Below, piece by piece: positions 26,254 to 35,363 of a stretch of 64,000 nucleotides of DNA. A program made the position numbers and the translations under genes. The notes beneath the pieces were generated by a model. It searched no databases, was not told the DNA's origin, and saw only the letters and a program-made list of their open reading frames with translations. This DNA is from Candidatus Sphingomonas colombiensis (lineage in GTDB: Bacteria; Pseudomonadota; Alphaproteobacteria; Sphingomonadales; Sphingomonadaceae). Within the stretch, counting starts at the first letter, position 1. Each line of letters begins with the position of its first letter. The stretch is taken from positions 1,061,501 to 1,125,500 of the forward strand of contig CP119315.1 in assembly GCA_029202845.1 (NCBI GenBank). Reading direction: 5' to 3'.

Positions 26254-27293
26254 GCGGAAATACCGACGAAACCTCGCCGCTGCCCGAGCGGCTGGCGCGC
26301 GCGATCACCCTGGGCGGCCCGATCCCCGTCAGCCAGTTCATGGCCGCCGCCAACGCGCATTATTACGCGACGCGCGATCCGCTCGGCGCGGGCGGCGATT
26401 TCACCACCGCGCCCGAGATCAGCCAGATGTTCGGCGAGCTGATCGGCCTGTGGTGCGCCGATCTGTGGGATCGCGCGGGGCGGCCCGATGTGGCGTGGGT
26501 GGAGCTGGGGCCGGGGCGCGGGACGCTGGCGGCGGACGCGTTGCGCGCGATGGCCAAAGCGGGGTTCACCCCCCCGGTACATTTCGTCGAGACCAGCCCG
26601 GTGCTGCGCGCCGAGCAGGCGAAGCGCGTGCCGCACGCCACCTGGCATGACGATGTCGAGGATCTGCCGACCGACCGGCCGCTGCTGATCGTCGCCAACG
26701 AATTCTTCGACGCGCTGCCGATCCGCCAGCTCATGCGCGCGCGCGCCGGCTGGCACGAACGGCTCGTGGCCTGTCAGGACACATTGTTCCTGCCGATCGC
26801 GGGCAAGCAGATGCCCGACGAGGTGATCCCCGCGCATCTGCGCGACGCCGCGCCGGGCGCGATCATCGAGACCTCGCCCGCTTCCGTCGGCATCATGCGC
26901 GTGCTGGCGGCGCGGATCGTGGCGCAGGGCGGCGGGCTGCTCGCGATCGATTATGGCTATGAAGGCCCGGCGGTGGGCGACACGCTGCAGGCGGTGCGCG
27001 GCCATGCCTTCGCCAACCCGTTCGAGGAGCCGGGCGAACGCGATCTGACCGCGCATGTCGATTTCGCGACGCTGGGGCTGGTCGGCCACGCCAGCGGCGC
27101 GGTGGCGATCGGCCCGGTCGGGCAAGGTGCGTTCCTCCGCGCGCTCGGCGTGGATGCGCGGGCCGAGGCATTGGCGCGCACGGATGAAAAGGTGCGCGCC
27201 GACCGCGATCGATTGGTCGAGGCGATGGGCACGCTGTTCAAGGTGCTCGCGCTGCGCCATGCGGATTGGCCCGAACCCGCAGGATTCGCATGA
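26250..27293 (+). CDS. midA: SAM-dependent methyltransferase, MidA/NDUFAF7 family
   Basis: A 347-residue protein of the DUF185 family. Family marks: GGDFTTAPEISQMFGELIGLW, the SAM-binding WVELGPGRGTLAADALRA, and VANEFFDALPIRQL. The human relative NDUFAF7 dimethylates an arginine of complex I; the bacterial role is inferred from it. GTG start in a four-base overlap with lgt, and four-base overlap with the next gene. Confidence 0.88.
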   Translation: MSGNTDETSPLPERLARAITLGGPIPVSQFMAAANAHYYATRDPLGAGGDFTTAPEISQMFGELIGLWCADLWDRAGRPDVAWVELGPGRGTLAADALRAMAKAGFTPPVHFVETSPVLRAEQAKRVPHATWHDDVEDLPTDRPLLIVANEFFDALPIRQLMRARAGWHERLVACQDTLFLPIAGKQMPDEVIPAHLRDAAPGAIIETSPASVGIMRVLAARIVAQGGGLLAIDYGYEGPAVGDTLQAVRGHAFANPFEEPGERDLTAHVDFATLGLVGHASGAVAIGPVGQGAFLRALGVDARAEALARTDEKVRADRDRLVEAMGTLFKVLALRHADWPEPAGFA

Positions 27294-27805
27294 TCGATTA
27301 TCGCACCCCGACGCCCGCCGACGGCCCCGCGCTCGATGCAATGGCGCGGAAAATCTGGCTGGAGACGTTCGAGCCATTCACCACGCCCGAGAATATCGCG
27401 CATTATTTCGCGGAAGCTTACGGGTCGGACGGGAAGCTGACCCGCGATCTCAGCAACCCGGATGTGACCTGGCGCATCGCCTGCGACAACGGCGCGATCG
27501 TGGGATACGCCAAGCTCACGCCGCCCTTCCTGCCCGATCCCGCGATGACCGCGGGCGCGACACAGTTGAGCCAGCTTTATGTCGCCAGTTCGCATCACGG
27601 CGCGGGCATCGCGCATGCGCTGATGGACTGGGCGACCGATATGGCGCGCGCGAGCGGCGCGACGGCGCTGGTGCTCACCGTTTATGAGGAAAATCCCCGC
27701 GCGATCCGCTTCTATGAAAAGCGCGGATTCATCCATATCGGCGATTATGATTTCCCCGTCGGGGACCAGGTGGATCGCGATCTCATCATGCGGCTCGCGC
27801 TGTGA
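27290..27805 (+). CDS. GNAT-family N-acetyltransferase
   Basis: A 171-residue GNAT protein. Motif A reads LSQLYVASSHHGAGIAHALMDWA, with H-G-A-G in the CoA-binding position, and motif B reads NPRAIRFYEKRGF. The C-terminal FPVGDQVDRDLIMRLAL is common in this subgroup. It overlaps midA and pgeF by four bases each, so it is translationally coupled in the lgt operon. Substrate unknown. Confidence 0.87.
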   Translation: MIDYRTPTPADGPALDAMARKIWLETFEPFTTPENIAHYFAEAYGSDGKLTRDLSNPDVTWRIACDNGAIVGYAKLTPPFLPDPAMTAGATQLSQLYVASSHHGAGIAHALMDWATDMARASGATALVLTVYEENPRAIRFYEKRGFIHIGDYDFPVGDQVDRDLIMRLAL

Positions 27806-28566
27806 GCGCGGTGGAGGTCAATCGCGCCGCCGCGCTGGAGGGGGTCGCGCACGGCTTCCTTGGGCGGCGCGGCGGGGTATCGACCGGGCTGCATGACGGA
27901 TTGAACGTCGGCACCGGATCGGCCGACGAGGCGGAGGCGATCGCCGAAAACCGCCGCCGCGCGACCGAGGCGGTGTTGCCCGGCGCGACGCTGGTGACCC
28001 TCTATCAGGTCCACTCGGCCGAATGCGTCACGGTGCGCGCACCGTTCGACCACGCGCTGCGTCCGCACGCCGATGCGCTGGTCACCGATCGGCCGGGGCT
28101 CGCGATCGGCGTGCTGACGGCGGATTGCGCGCCGGTGCTGCTCGCCGATCGGGAGGCCGGCGTAGTCGGCGCAGCCCATGCGGGCTGGAAGGGCGCGCTC
28201 GCCGGCGTCACCGACACCACGATCCTCGCGATGGAGGCTTTGGGCGCGCGGCGCGATCGCATCGCGGCGGCGGTCGGGCCGTGCATCGCGCGCGCCAGCT
28301 ATGAAGTCGATCTCGCCTTTCGCCAGCGGTTCGAACAGGCGGATGCGGAGAATGAGCGCTTCTTCGCCGACGCACGCGAAGGCCATGCCCAGTTCGATCT
28401 GGAGGCCTATGTCGCGTACCGGCTGGCGGCCGCCGGGCTGATGCGGATCGAAACGCTCGGGCTCGACACCTATGCCGACCCGACACGCTTCTTCAGCTAT
28501 CGCCGCGCGACGCATCGCGGCGAGCCGGATTACGGCCGCCAGATCGCGATCATCGGGCTGAGCTGA
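27802..28566 (+). CDS. pgeF: Peptidoglycan editing factor / multicopper polyphenol-oxidase-like protein
   Basis: A 254-residue YfiH/PgeF protein. It carries GVSTGLHDGLNVG, the His in TLYQVHSA, the Cys in LTADCAPVLLAD and the His in AAHAGWKGALAGV, which make up the zinc/copper site, plus VGPCIARASYEV. PgeF removes L-Ser-containing UDP-MurNAc errors in peptidoglycan precursors in E. coli; older names are laccase or polyphenol oxidase. GTG start in a four-base overlap; last gene of the operon. Confidence 0.92.
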   Translation: MSAVEVNRAAALEGVAHGFLGRRGGVSTGLHDGLNVGTGSADEAEAIAENRRRATEAVLPGATLVTLYQVHSAECVTVRAPFDHALRPHADALVTDRPGLAIGVLTADCAPVLLADREAGVVGAAHAGWKGALAGVTDTTILAMEALGARRDRIAAAVGPCIARASYEVDLAFRQRFEQADAENERFFADAREGHAQFDLEAYVAYRLAAAGLMRIETLGLDTYADPTRFFSYRRATHRGEPDYGRQIAIIGLS

Positions 28567-28588
28567 TCCGGCTCAGCCCGAATGAAGG

Positions 28589-29887
28589 TTACAGCACGAA
28601 CCGGCTGAGATCGGTGTTGCGCGCGATGCTGGCGAGTTGCTTTTCGACATAGGCCGCGTCGATCGTCAGCGTCGCGCCGGCGCGATCCTCCGCATCGAAG
28701 CTCACTTCCTCCAGCAGCTTTTCCATCACCGTCTGGAGCCGGCGTGCACCGATATTCTCGATCTCGCTATTCACCTCCGCCGCGATCCGCGCGACCGCAC
28801 GCACCCCGTCGGCCGTGAAGTCGATCGTCACGCCTTCGGTATCGAGCAACGCCTTATATTGCGCCGGCAGCGATGCCTTGGTGTCGGACAGGATCGCGAC
28901 GAAATCCTCCTCGGTCAGCCCTTGCAGCTCGACGCGGATCGGCAGGCGGCCCTGAAGCTCAGGCAGCAGATCGCTCGGCTTGGCGACGTGGAACGCGCCG
29001 GAGGCGATAAACAGGATATGGTCCGTTTTCATCGGGCCATATTTGGTCGAGACGGTCGTGCCCTCGATCAGCGGCAACAGATCGCGCTGCACGCCTTCGC
29101 GGCTGACACTGCCGCCGCGCACGTCGCTGACCGCGATCTTGTCGATCTCGTCGAGGAAGACGATGCCGTTCGCCTCCGCATCGGCCAGTGCGACGCGGCT
29201 CACTTCATCCTGATCGAGCCGCTTGTCGGCTTCCTCCTCGACCAGCTTTTCCCATGCCGCCGGCACGGTCAGCTTGCGCCGCTTGGTCTGCCCGCCACCC
29301 AGCGCCTTGCCCATCATCTCGGACAGGTTGATCATGCCCATTGAACCGCCACCGGGCAGCTCGAACGGCATTTGCGGGGCCTGTTGCAGCTCCAGCTCGA
29401 TTTCGGTCTGCTCAAGATGGCCGTCACGGAAACGCTGGCGGAAGCTTTCGCGCGTCGCCTGGCTCGCATCCTTGCCGACCAGTGCATCGAGCAGGCGCGC
29501 CAGCGCGGCCTCTTCCGCCTTGTCCTTCACCGCATTGCGACGGCGCTCCTTCTCCAGCCGCACCGCTTCCTCAACCAGATCGCGCGCGATCTGCTCCACA
29601 TCGCGGCCGACATAGCCGACCTCGGTGAATTTGGTCGCTTCGACCTTCACGAACGGCGCATCGGCCAGTTTGGCGAGGCGGCGGCTGATTTCGGTTTTGC
29701 CGCAACCCGTTGGGCCGATCATCAGGATGTTCTTCGGCGTCACCTCGTCGCGCAGATCGGGGCTGAGCTTTTGCCGGCGCCAGCGGTTGCGCAGCGCCAC
29801 CGCGACCGCGCGCTTCGCGTCGCGCTGCCCGATGATATGCGCGTCGAGCGCGGCGACGATCGCCTTGGGCGTAAGATTGTCGTTCAT
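28589..29887 (-). CDS. hslU: HslU, ATPase subunit of the HslUV protease
   Basis: A 432-residue AAA+ unfoldase. Walker A reads GPTGCGKTEISRRLA, Walker B GIVFLDEIDKIA, pore motif GYVGRDVEQIARDLVEEA, sensor/arginine region ELQGRLPIRVELQ, and the C-terminal LSRFVL tail that inserts into HslV. It unfolds proteins for HslV. The start at 29887 gives MNDNLTPKAIVAALDAHIIG. It follows hslV on the same strand, 29 bases away. Confidence 0.96.
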   Translation of the reverse strand: MNDNLTPKAIVAALDAHIIGQRDAKRAVAVALRNRWRRQKLSPDLRDEVTPKNILMIGPTGCGKTEISRRLAKLADAPFVKVEATKFTEVGYVGRDVEQIARDLVEEAVRLEKERRRNAVKDKAEEAALARLLDALVGKDASQATRESFRQRFRDGHLEQTEIELELQQAPQMPFELPGGGSMGMINLSEMMGKALGGGQTKRRKLTVPAAWEKLVEEEADKRLDQDEVSRVALADAEANGIVFLDEIDKIAVSDVRGGSVSREGVQRDLLPLIEGTTVSTKYGPMKTDHILFIASGAFHVAKPSDLLPELQGRLPIRVELQGLTEEDFVAILSDTKASLPAQYKALLDTEGVTIDFTADGVRAVARIAAEVNSEIENIGARRLQTVMEKLLEEVSFDAEDRAGATLTIDAAYVEKQLASIARNTDLSRFVL

Positions 29888-29916
29888 TGCTTTCTTTCGT
29901 GAAGATCGAGGGGGCG

Positions 29917-30480
29917 TCAGGCGGCGCTGTCGAGCGTTTCGATCACCAACCGTTCGTTGGTGAAGACGCACAGCTCGGCGGCGATCTTCATCGCCTTGCG
30001 CGCCGCGATTTCCGCATCCTGCTCATATTCGGTCAGCGCGCGGGCGGCGGCGAGCGCGAAATTACCGCCCGATCCGATCGCGGCGATGCCCTCCTCCGGC
30101 TCCAGCACGTCGCCGTTGCCGGTGAGGATCAGCGTCACATCCTTGTCGGCGACGATCATCATCGCCTCCAGATTGCGGAGATATTTGTCGGTGCGCCAAT
30201 CCTTTGCCAGCTCCACCGCCGCACGCATCAGATGCCCCTGATGCCGCTCCAGCTTGGCCTCCAGCCGCTCGAACAGGGTGAAGGCATCCGCGGTCGCGCC
30301 GGCGAATCCGCCGATCACCTTCCCATCCGCGCCAAGCGTGCGGACCTTGCGCGCATTGGGCTTCATCACGGTGTTGCCCATCGAGACCTGGCCGTCACCG
30401 GCCACTACCACCTTGCCCCCGCGCCGGATCGACAGGATCGTCGTACCATGCCACACAGGCATGCTGTTTTCGTTGCTCAT
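29917..30480 (-). CDS. hslV: HslV, peptidase subunit of the HslUV protease
   Basis: A 187-residue threonine peptidase of the proteasome-beta fold. The catalytic Thr is the first of HGTTILSIRRGG, exposed after removal of the N-terminus. AGDGQVSMGNTVMK and the Lys in RKVRTLG support this. Start at 30480 gives MSNENSMPVWHG; a later start at MPVWHG is possible. First gene of the hslVU unit, divergent from the Yip1-like gene with 124 bases between. Confidence 0.95.
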   Translation of the reverse strand: MSNENSMPVWHGTTILSIRRGGKVVVAGDGQVSMGNTVMKPNARKVRTLGADGKVIGGFAGATADAFTLFERLEAKLERHQGHLMRAAVELAKDWRTDKYLRNLEAMMIVADKDVTLILTGNGDVLEPEEGIAAIGSGGNFALAAARALTEYEQDAEIAARKAMKIAAELCVFTNERLVIETLDSAA

Positions 30481-30604
30481 GGCGCCGCATATGGTGCGGC
30501 AGCCCGGACGCCGCAATCTCCCGTCCGTTGCTGTCGCATTGATCCTATCACTCGCCGTTCACGCAACGCAGGATCAGCGCACTGGGAAAGAGGGGAACAT
30601 ACCA

Positions 30605-31795
30605 ATGACAAGCCAGCTCCCGCAGGATCGCGCCTCGTCGCTGATCGAACGCGCGCGGCGGATCATCCTGCAACCCAAGGAGGAATGGCCCGCGATCGAC
30701 GCCGAGCCGATGACGGTGAAGGGGATCATGACCGGCTGGGCCGTGCCGCTCGCCGCGATCGGGCCGGTCGCCGGGCTGATCGGCAGCCTGACCTTCGGCT
30801 ACAGCATTCTCGGCATCACCTGGCGCCCCTCGATCGGCGGGGCGGTGACGACGGCGGTGATCTCCTATGCGCTGGCGTTGCTGGGGGTGTGGGTTATCTC
30901 GCTGATCATCGACGCGCTGGCGCCAACCTTCGGCGGCACGAAGAATCCGGTCTCGGCCACCAAGGTGGCGGCCTATTCGATGACCGCCGGATGGCTCGCG
31001 GGAATATTCCAGATCATCCCGATGCTGTCGTTCCTGGGGCTGCTCGGGCTCTACAGCCTCTATCTGCTCTATCTCGGCCTGCCACGCCTGATGCGGGCAC
31101 CCGAAGACAAAGCGATGGGCTATACCCTGGCGACAATCGTTGCCGCGATCGTGGTGATGGTGGTGATTTCCTTTGCCACCACGGCGGTCACCTCAAGCCT
31201 GATGCGGCCGGCTTTCAACGCGGGTACGATGAGCGGCGCCGTCTCGGTCCCGGGCGTCGGATCGCTCGATCTCGGCAAGCTCGACGCCGCGAGCAAGCAG
31301 ATGGAGGCAGCCGCGAACAACATGGCGGCCAACGCTAAGGCGGGCACGCCCGCTTCGCTCACGCCGACCGCGACCCTGCAGGCATTCCTCCCCGAAACGA
31401 TCGGCGGCTGGAAGCGTGGCGATGTCGAAACCGCGAGCGGCGGGGCCGGCGGCATCGGCGGATCGAAGGCTGAAGCGCGTTATACGCTCGGCAACGACAC
31501 GATCACACTGTCGGTTGCCGATGTCGCTGCAATGGGTGCGCTCGCCGGGCTGGGACAGGCGCTCAACGTCCAGTCGAACCGCGAGACGAAGGACGGTTAT
31601 GAGCGCACCGCCACCGTCGATGGCCGGATGACCACCGAAAAGTGGGACGGCGCCTCGCGTAACGGCGAGTATAATGTGATCGTCGGCAATCGCTTCGCGG
31701 TCTCCGCCGAAGGCTCGGCTCCCGATGCGGCGGCTTTCAAGGCGATCGTCGCGGCGGTCGATCTCGGCAAGCTCGACGCGCTGGCGAAGAACTGA
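30605..31795 (+). CDS. Yip1-family membrane protein with extra C-terminal domain
   Basis: A 396-residue protein. Residues about 14-205 form a Yip1-like membrane domain: the RARRIILQPKEEWPAI start followed by five hydrophobic segments including VPLAAIGPVAGLIGSLTF, FLGLLGLYSLYLLYLGLPRLM and TIVAAIVVMVVISFATTAV. Residues about 206-396 are a soluble tail with LQAFLPETIGGWKRGDVE, AEARYTLGNDTITLSV and GRMTTEKWD.., which I do not recognise as a named family. The ATG at 30605 follows GAGGGGAA. Role unknown. Confidence 0.75.
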   Translation: MTSQLPQDRASSLIERARRIILQPKEEWPAIDAEPMTVKGIMTGWAVPLAAIGPVAGLIGSLTFGYSILGITWRPSIGGAVTTAVISYALALLGVWVISLIIDALAPTFGGTKNPVSATKVAAYSMTAGWLAGIFQIIPMLSFLGLLGLYSLYLLYLGLPRLMRAPEDKAMGYTLATIVAAIVVMVVISFATTAVTSSLMRPAFNAGTMSGAVSVPGVGSLDLGKLDAASKQMEAAANNMAANAKAGTPASLTPTATLQAFLPETIGGWKRGDVETASGGAGGIGGSKAEARYTLGNDTITLSVADVAAMGALAGLGQALNVQSNRETKDGYERTATVDGRMTTEKWDGASRNGEYNVIVGNRFAVSAEGSAPDAAAFKAIVAAVDLGKLDALAKN

Positions 31796-31815
31796 GGGCG
31801 CGGGCGAAGGGAGCC

Positions 31816-32223
31816 TCAGCGCCCCTTCGCCTTCCCCCATTCGCGCGCTACCGTGTAGCCAAGATAACCGGTGCCGAACAACGCGTAGAGCGGCTCAGGG
31901 ATAGCGTTGAGATACGCTGTCATCCCGTGCCCGATCGCCGTGGCCCATGCCGGGCGGAATGCCGCGATCAACCCCATCGGGATCGACCAGAGCAGCAACA
32001 CATACATCACATAAAGAAAGCTCGGGCGCGCCCGGCTGATCCATGGATCGGTGGAATTCGCCTCCGCCAACACCATCGTCATCTGTGCCTTGATCTGCTC
32101 CAGCGCGCGCGTTCCATCGAGCCGCAGCAGTTCGAGCTTCGCCGCGTCGCGCACCGCTGCATCGGGAACGATACGATCGAGCAGGCCCGCGACCGGCACG
32201 ATGATTCCATCGGGCAATGCCAT
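31816..32223 (-). CDS. Phage-type holin (three-membrane-segment family)
   Basis: A 135-residue protein that fits the Holin_3TMs family: hydrophilic N-terminal half with DAAVRDAAKLELLRLDG and EANSTDPWISRARPS, then FLYVMYVLLLWSIPMGLIAAF, a second hydrophobic stretch after AIGHGMTAYLNAIPEPLYALF and a short basic tail. The WxSRARPS..Y motif is typical of this family. It is 17 bases after the GH108 endolysin gene on the same strand, forming a lysis cassette like the one used by the R. capsulatus GTA. Confidence 0.8.
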   Translation of the reverse strand: MALPDGIIVPVAGLLDRIVPDAAVRDAAKLELLRLDGTRALEQIKAQMTMVLAEANSTDPWISRARPSFLYVMYVLLLWSIPMGLIAAFRPAWATAIGHGMTAYLNAIPEPLYALFGTGYLGYTVAREWGKAKGR

Positions 32224-32240
32224 GGCTTTCCTCCCGATCC

Positions 32241-32780
32241 TCAGCCCAGCCGGTTGGCGAGCCAGCCATAGAGGAACGCCTCATTGGCCGGGCGGCTCTC
32301 CGCGAGCGCCATGTAGCGCGCGCCCTGCAACGCCTCCAACGCCTTGACGAGCACCCTTTCGCCGCCAGCGCCACGCTTTGCGACAAAGCCATCAAGCGAG
32401 CGCAACGTGCGCGGGCCGATCAGCCCGTCCACCGCGATATCCGGATAATCGATCGCGCCGCGATTGAGCGCGTTCAGCACGCGCTGGAGGAATTTGGTGG
32501 CCACCGCCGGGCTCATGTTGACGCCCGTGTCGAACAGCTCGGCGGCAACCAACGGCACGCGCGTCGCGACCCGATCATAACCCGGCTTCTGCCAATAGAG
32601 CCGGCGATAGATCATCGCGGCGGTCGCGCGCGGCAATCCGCGCATGTCGCCGGCAAAACCATTCGCGCGCGCCACCTTTTCGGTGATGCCCCAGCGCGTC
32701 GCGCCGCCGCGATCTGACTTAGCGTTGGTGTAGCCGCCCTCGCGGCCGATCACCTCGTCGATCAGCTCATCGATATCCAT
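32241..32780 (-). CDS. Endolysin, glycoside hydrolase family 108 N-acetylmuramidase
   Basis: A 179-residue muramidase. The N-terminal GH108 domain shows the catalytic Glu in DEVIGREGGYTN followed by SDRGGATRWGITEKVAR, and the YWQKPGYD motif. The C-terminal half contains the peptidoglycan-binding PG_binding_3 domain (DIAVDGLIGPRTLRSL). No signal peptide, so it needs the neighbouring holin to reach peptidoglycan. The pair lies 6 kb from the GTA structural cluster and is probably its lysis module. Confidence 0.88.
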   Translation of the reverse strand: MDIDELIDEVIGREGGYTNAKSDRGGATRWGITEKVARANGFAGDMRGLPRATAAMIYRRLYWQKPGYDRVATRVPLVAAELFDTGVNMSPAVATKFLQRVLNALNRGAIDYPDIAVDGLIGPRTLRSLDGFVAKRGAGGERVLVKALEALQGARYMALAESRPANEAFLYGWLANRLG

Positions 32781-32846
32781 TTGCCACCCCTCAACATCGG
32801 AAAGGCGGCATTATTTAACCCATTAGGTTCGTGTAGGACAGAAGAT

Positions 32847-34172
32847 TTATCCGAAATCTACTGACTCGAACCGGATCGGCGCCCCTTGGGGTGCCTCGCC
32901 AAGGCTGTCCTCCCACATCGCGACCGTGCCGCGAATGATCGTGCCGATCGCCTTGCCGGTCAGCTCCATCCCGGTGAACGGCGACCAGCCACTGCGCGAG
33001 GCGAGCCATTTTTCATCGACCGTCCAGCGCTTCTTCAAATCGACGATCGTGAAATCCGCGTCATAGCCCACCGCGATCCGCCCCTTGCCGGCGATCCCGA
33101 AGATGCGCTGTGCCCCCGCGCTGGTCAGATCGATCACGCGCTGGAGCGTCAGCCGCCCCTGCGCGGCGTGATCGAGCAAGAGCGGCAGCAGCGTCTGCAC
33201 CCCCGGCATCCCGCTCGGCGAGGCAGGATAAGGCTTGGACTTCTCCTCCAGCGTATGCGGCGCGTGATCGGAGCCGATCACATCGGGCACGCCCTGATTG
33301 AGCCAATGCCACAGCCCGTCGCGATGTGCGCCGGAACGGATCGGGGGGTTCATCTGCGCCAGCGTGCCAAGCCGCGGATAGGCTTCCTCGCCGGCCAACG
33401 TCAGATGCTGCGGCGTTACCTCGCACGAGGCGATGTCCTTGTGTCGCGACAGCAGCTCCAGCTCAGCCGGCGTCGTGACGTGAAGCACGTGCACCCGCCG
33501 CCGCGCCGCGCGCGCCAGCGCCAGAATGCGCCGCGTGGCGAGGATCGCGCTCTCATCGTCGCGCCACACCGGGTGGCTGGAGGGATCGCCCGCGACGCGC
33601 TCATCGGCGCGCGCGTTCATGCGGTCTTCGTCCTCGGCGTGGATCGCGACGCGACGGTGGCCCGATGCCAGCACTTCCGCCAGCCGCGCATCCTCGCTCA
33701 CCAGCAGATCGCCGGTCGACGCGCCCATGAAGATTTTCACGCCGGCAGTGCCCGGCAGCCGCTCCAGCTCGGCCAGATCGCGCGCATTATGGTTGGTCGC
33801 GCCGACATAGAACGCATGGTCGCACCACATCCGCCCCTTGGCGCGGGAAAGCTTGTCGGCAATCGCGTCTGCGCTGTCGGTATTGGGTTTGGTGTTCGGC
33901 ATCTCGAACACGCCGGTCACACCGCCCATCACCGCCGCGACGCTGCCGGTGGCTAAATCTTCCTTATGCTCCAGCCCTGGCTCGCGGAAATGGACCTGCG
34001 TGTCGATCACGCCCGGCAGGATATCGAGCCCTGCGCAGTCGATCGTCCGCCCGGCATCGCCGTTCGCCCCGATCGCAACGATCTTGCCGTCACGCACGCC
34101 GACATCGGCAGCCACCGGGCCACCCGGTGTATGCACGATCCCGTTCACCAGCTTGAGATCAAAGGTCGTCAT
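32847..34172 (-). CDS. pyrC: Dihydroorotase (class I)
   Basis: A 441-residue zinc amidohydrolase of pyrimidine synthesis that closes carbamoyl-aspartate to dihydroorotate. Metal and substrate motifs: DTQVHFREPGLEHKED (H-x-H type with Gln in place of the first His, as in many alphaproteobacterial members), the bridging-Lys region GVKIFMG, HVLHVTT, and GSDHAPHTLEEK (metal Asp). The C-terminal GRIAVGYDADFTIVDL closes the fold. Because the HxH motif reads QVH, it could be an inactive or divergent PyrC type; the rest of the site is intact. Confidence 0.88.
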   Translation of the reverse strand: MTTFDLKLVNGIVHTPGGPVAADVGVRDGKIVAIGANGDAGRTIDCAGLDILPGVIDTQVHFREPGLEHKEDLATGSVAAVMGGVTGVFEMPNTKPNTDSADAIADKLSRAKGRMWCDHAFYVGATNHNARDLAELERLPGTAGVKIFMGASTGDLLVSEDARLAEVLASGHRRVAIHAEDEDRMNARADERVAGDPSSHPVWRDDESAILATRRILALARAARRRVHVLHVTTPAELELLSRHKDIASCEVTPQHLTLAGEEAYPRLGTLAQMNPPIRSGAHRDGLWHWLNQGVPDVIGSDHAPHTLEEKSKPYPASPSGMPGVQTLLPLLLDHAAQGRLTLQRVIDLTSAGAQRIFGIAGKGRIAVGYDADFTIVDLKKRWTVDEKWLASRSGWSPFTGMELTGKAIGTIIRGTVAMWEDSLGEAPQGAPIRFESVDFG

Positions 34173-34217
34173 CGTTCAGCCCTTCCGTCGCCCGCTCCGC
34201 CTCCCTAACTGTCAGGC

Positions 34218-34931
34218 ATGAGCGATACCACCCCAACCATGCTGGCCGACCGCGCCGTGATCCGCATTTCCGGCGAGGATGTGCGCGGCTTCCTTCAAGG
34301 GCTGGTGACGAACGACGTATCCGGACCACTGCCGGTATGGGCGGGGCTGCTCACGCCACAGGGCAAGGCGCTGTTCGATTTTCTGCTGTGGGAGGATGGC
34401 GCGGACCTGTTGGTCGATTGCGCGGCGGCGCAGGCGGATGCGCTGATGCGGCGGCTGTCGGTCTATCGGCTACGTCGCGCGATCACCATCGCCCGCGATG
34501 AGACGCTTGCCGTGCATTGGAGCCCCGTCGGCGATCGAGGCGTCGCCGATCCGCGCCTCGCCGCGCTCGGCCGGCGCTGGATCGCAGCGCCTGAGGCTCC
34601 TGCCGTGGGCTGGCTCGCGCACCGCCTATCGCTGGGCGTAACCGAGGGCATCGAGGAGCTTGGCGACGGCACGACGCTCTGGCTGGAATGCAATGCAGGC
34701 GAGCTGAATGGCGTCAGTTACACCAAGGGCTGTTACGTCGGTCAGGAGAATACCGCGCGAATGCACCATCGCGCCAAGGTTAACCGCCGTCTCGTTGTCG
34801 CGCCACTCGGCGCGCCGGGCGAGCGCACCCGCGCCAGCTATCCCGAATTGGGCTTGATGATCGAGCATCGCCGCGTCGAAGCGCTGGGCGATGCGATCAT
34901 TCCCGACTGGCTCTCAACCGCGCTCGACTGA
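34218..34931 (+). CDS. ygfZ: YgfZ/CAF17-type folate-binding Fe-S maintenance protein
   Basis: A 237-residue member of the GcvT-like YgfZ family that helps build or repair certain 4Fe-4S enzymes in a folate-dependent way. The family signature K-G-C-Y-x-G-Q-E is present as YTKGCYVGQENTARMHHR. The N-terminal RVI RISGEDVRGFLQGLVTND motif is also standard. Divergent from pyrC with 45 bases between; its 3' end overlaps the VOC gene by 18 bases. Confidence 0.9.
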   Translation: MSDTTPTMLADRAVIRISGEDVRGFLQGLVTNDVSGPLPVWAGLLTPQGKALFDFLLWEDGADLLVDCAAAQADALMRRLSVYRLRRAITIARDETLAVHWSPVGDRGVADPRLAALGRRWIAAPEAPAVGWLAHRLSLGVTEGIEELGDGTTLWLECNAGELNGVSYTKGCYVGQENTARMHHRAKVNRRLVVAPLGAPGERTRASYPELGLMIEHRRVEALGDAIIPDWLSTALD

Positions 34932-35363
34932 CGGACGATCCGCGTCATTGGGCCATAGCCCCGGCGTCGCGAGTTCGAGCACATGGCCGTCGGGGTCTTC
35001 GAAATAGAGGCTGGTGCCACCGCGCGGCCAATGCATCTCGCCTCGCGTCGTCACCCCGGCCGCCGCGAGATGCGCACGCCATTCGTCCAGCGCGTCCGCG
35101 GCTATCGCAAAGGCCATGTGCAGCGGCCCGCGCCCGTCGTGCCCCGGCACGATGCCGCGTTCGCTGGTCACGTCGCGCGTCGCGCCTCCCTCGGGAAACA
35201 GCAGCAACACGCCGCCGCTTCCCGCATCGAACGCGGTCAGCCGTGGGCTTTCGACCATGATCGCAAGGCCCAGCGTGTCGCGGAAAAACGCCACCGATCG
35301 CGCCATGTCGGAGACGTAAAGCGACGTCTCCAGCAAGCCCGCGATCGGTGGCGGCACGGTCAC
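34914..35363 (-). CDS. VOC-family (glyoxalase-like) protein
   Basis: A 149-residue vicinal-oxygen-chelate protein with two beta-alpha-beta-beta-beta units: LETSLYVSDMARSVAFFRD at the start and the second unit with PLHMAFAIAADALDEW and SLYFEDPDGHVLELAT, whose His and Glu are typical metal ligands. It overlaps the ugd start by four bases and converges with ygfZ. The substrate is unknown. Confidence 0.85.
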   Translation of the reverse strand: MTVPPPIAGLLETSLYVSDMARSVAFFRDTLGLAIMVESPRLTAFDAGSGGVLLLFPEGGATRDVTSERGIVPGHDGRGPLHMAFAIAADALDEWRAHLAAAGVTTRGEMHWPRGGTSLYFEDPDGHVLELATPGLWPNDADRPSVERG

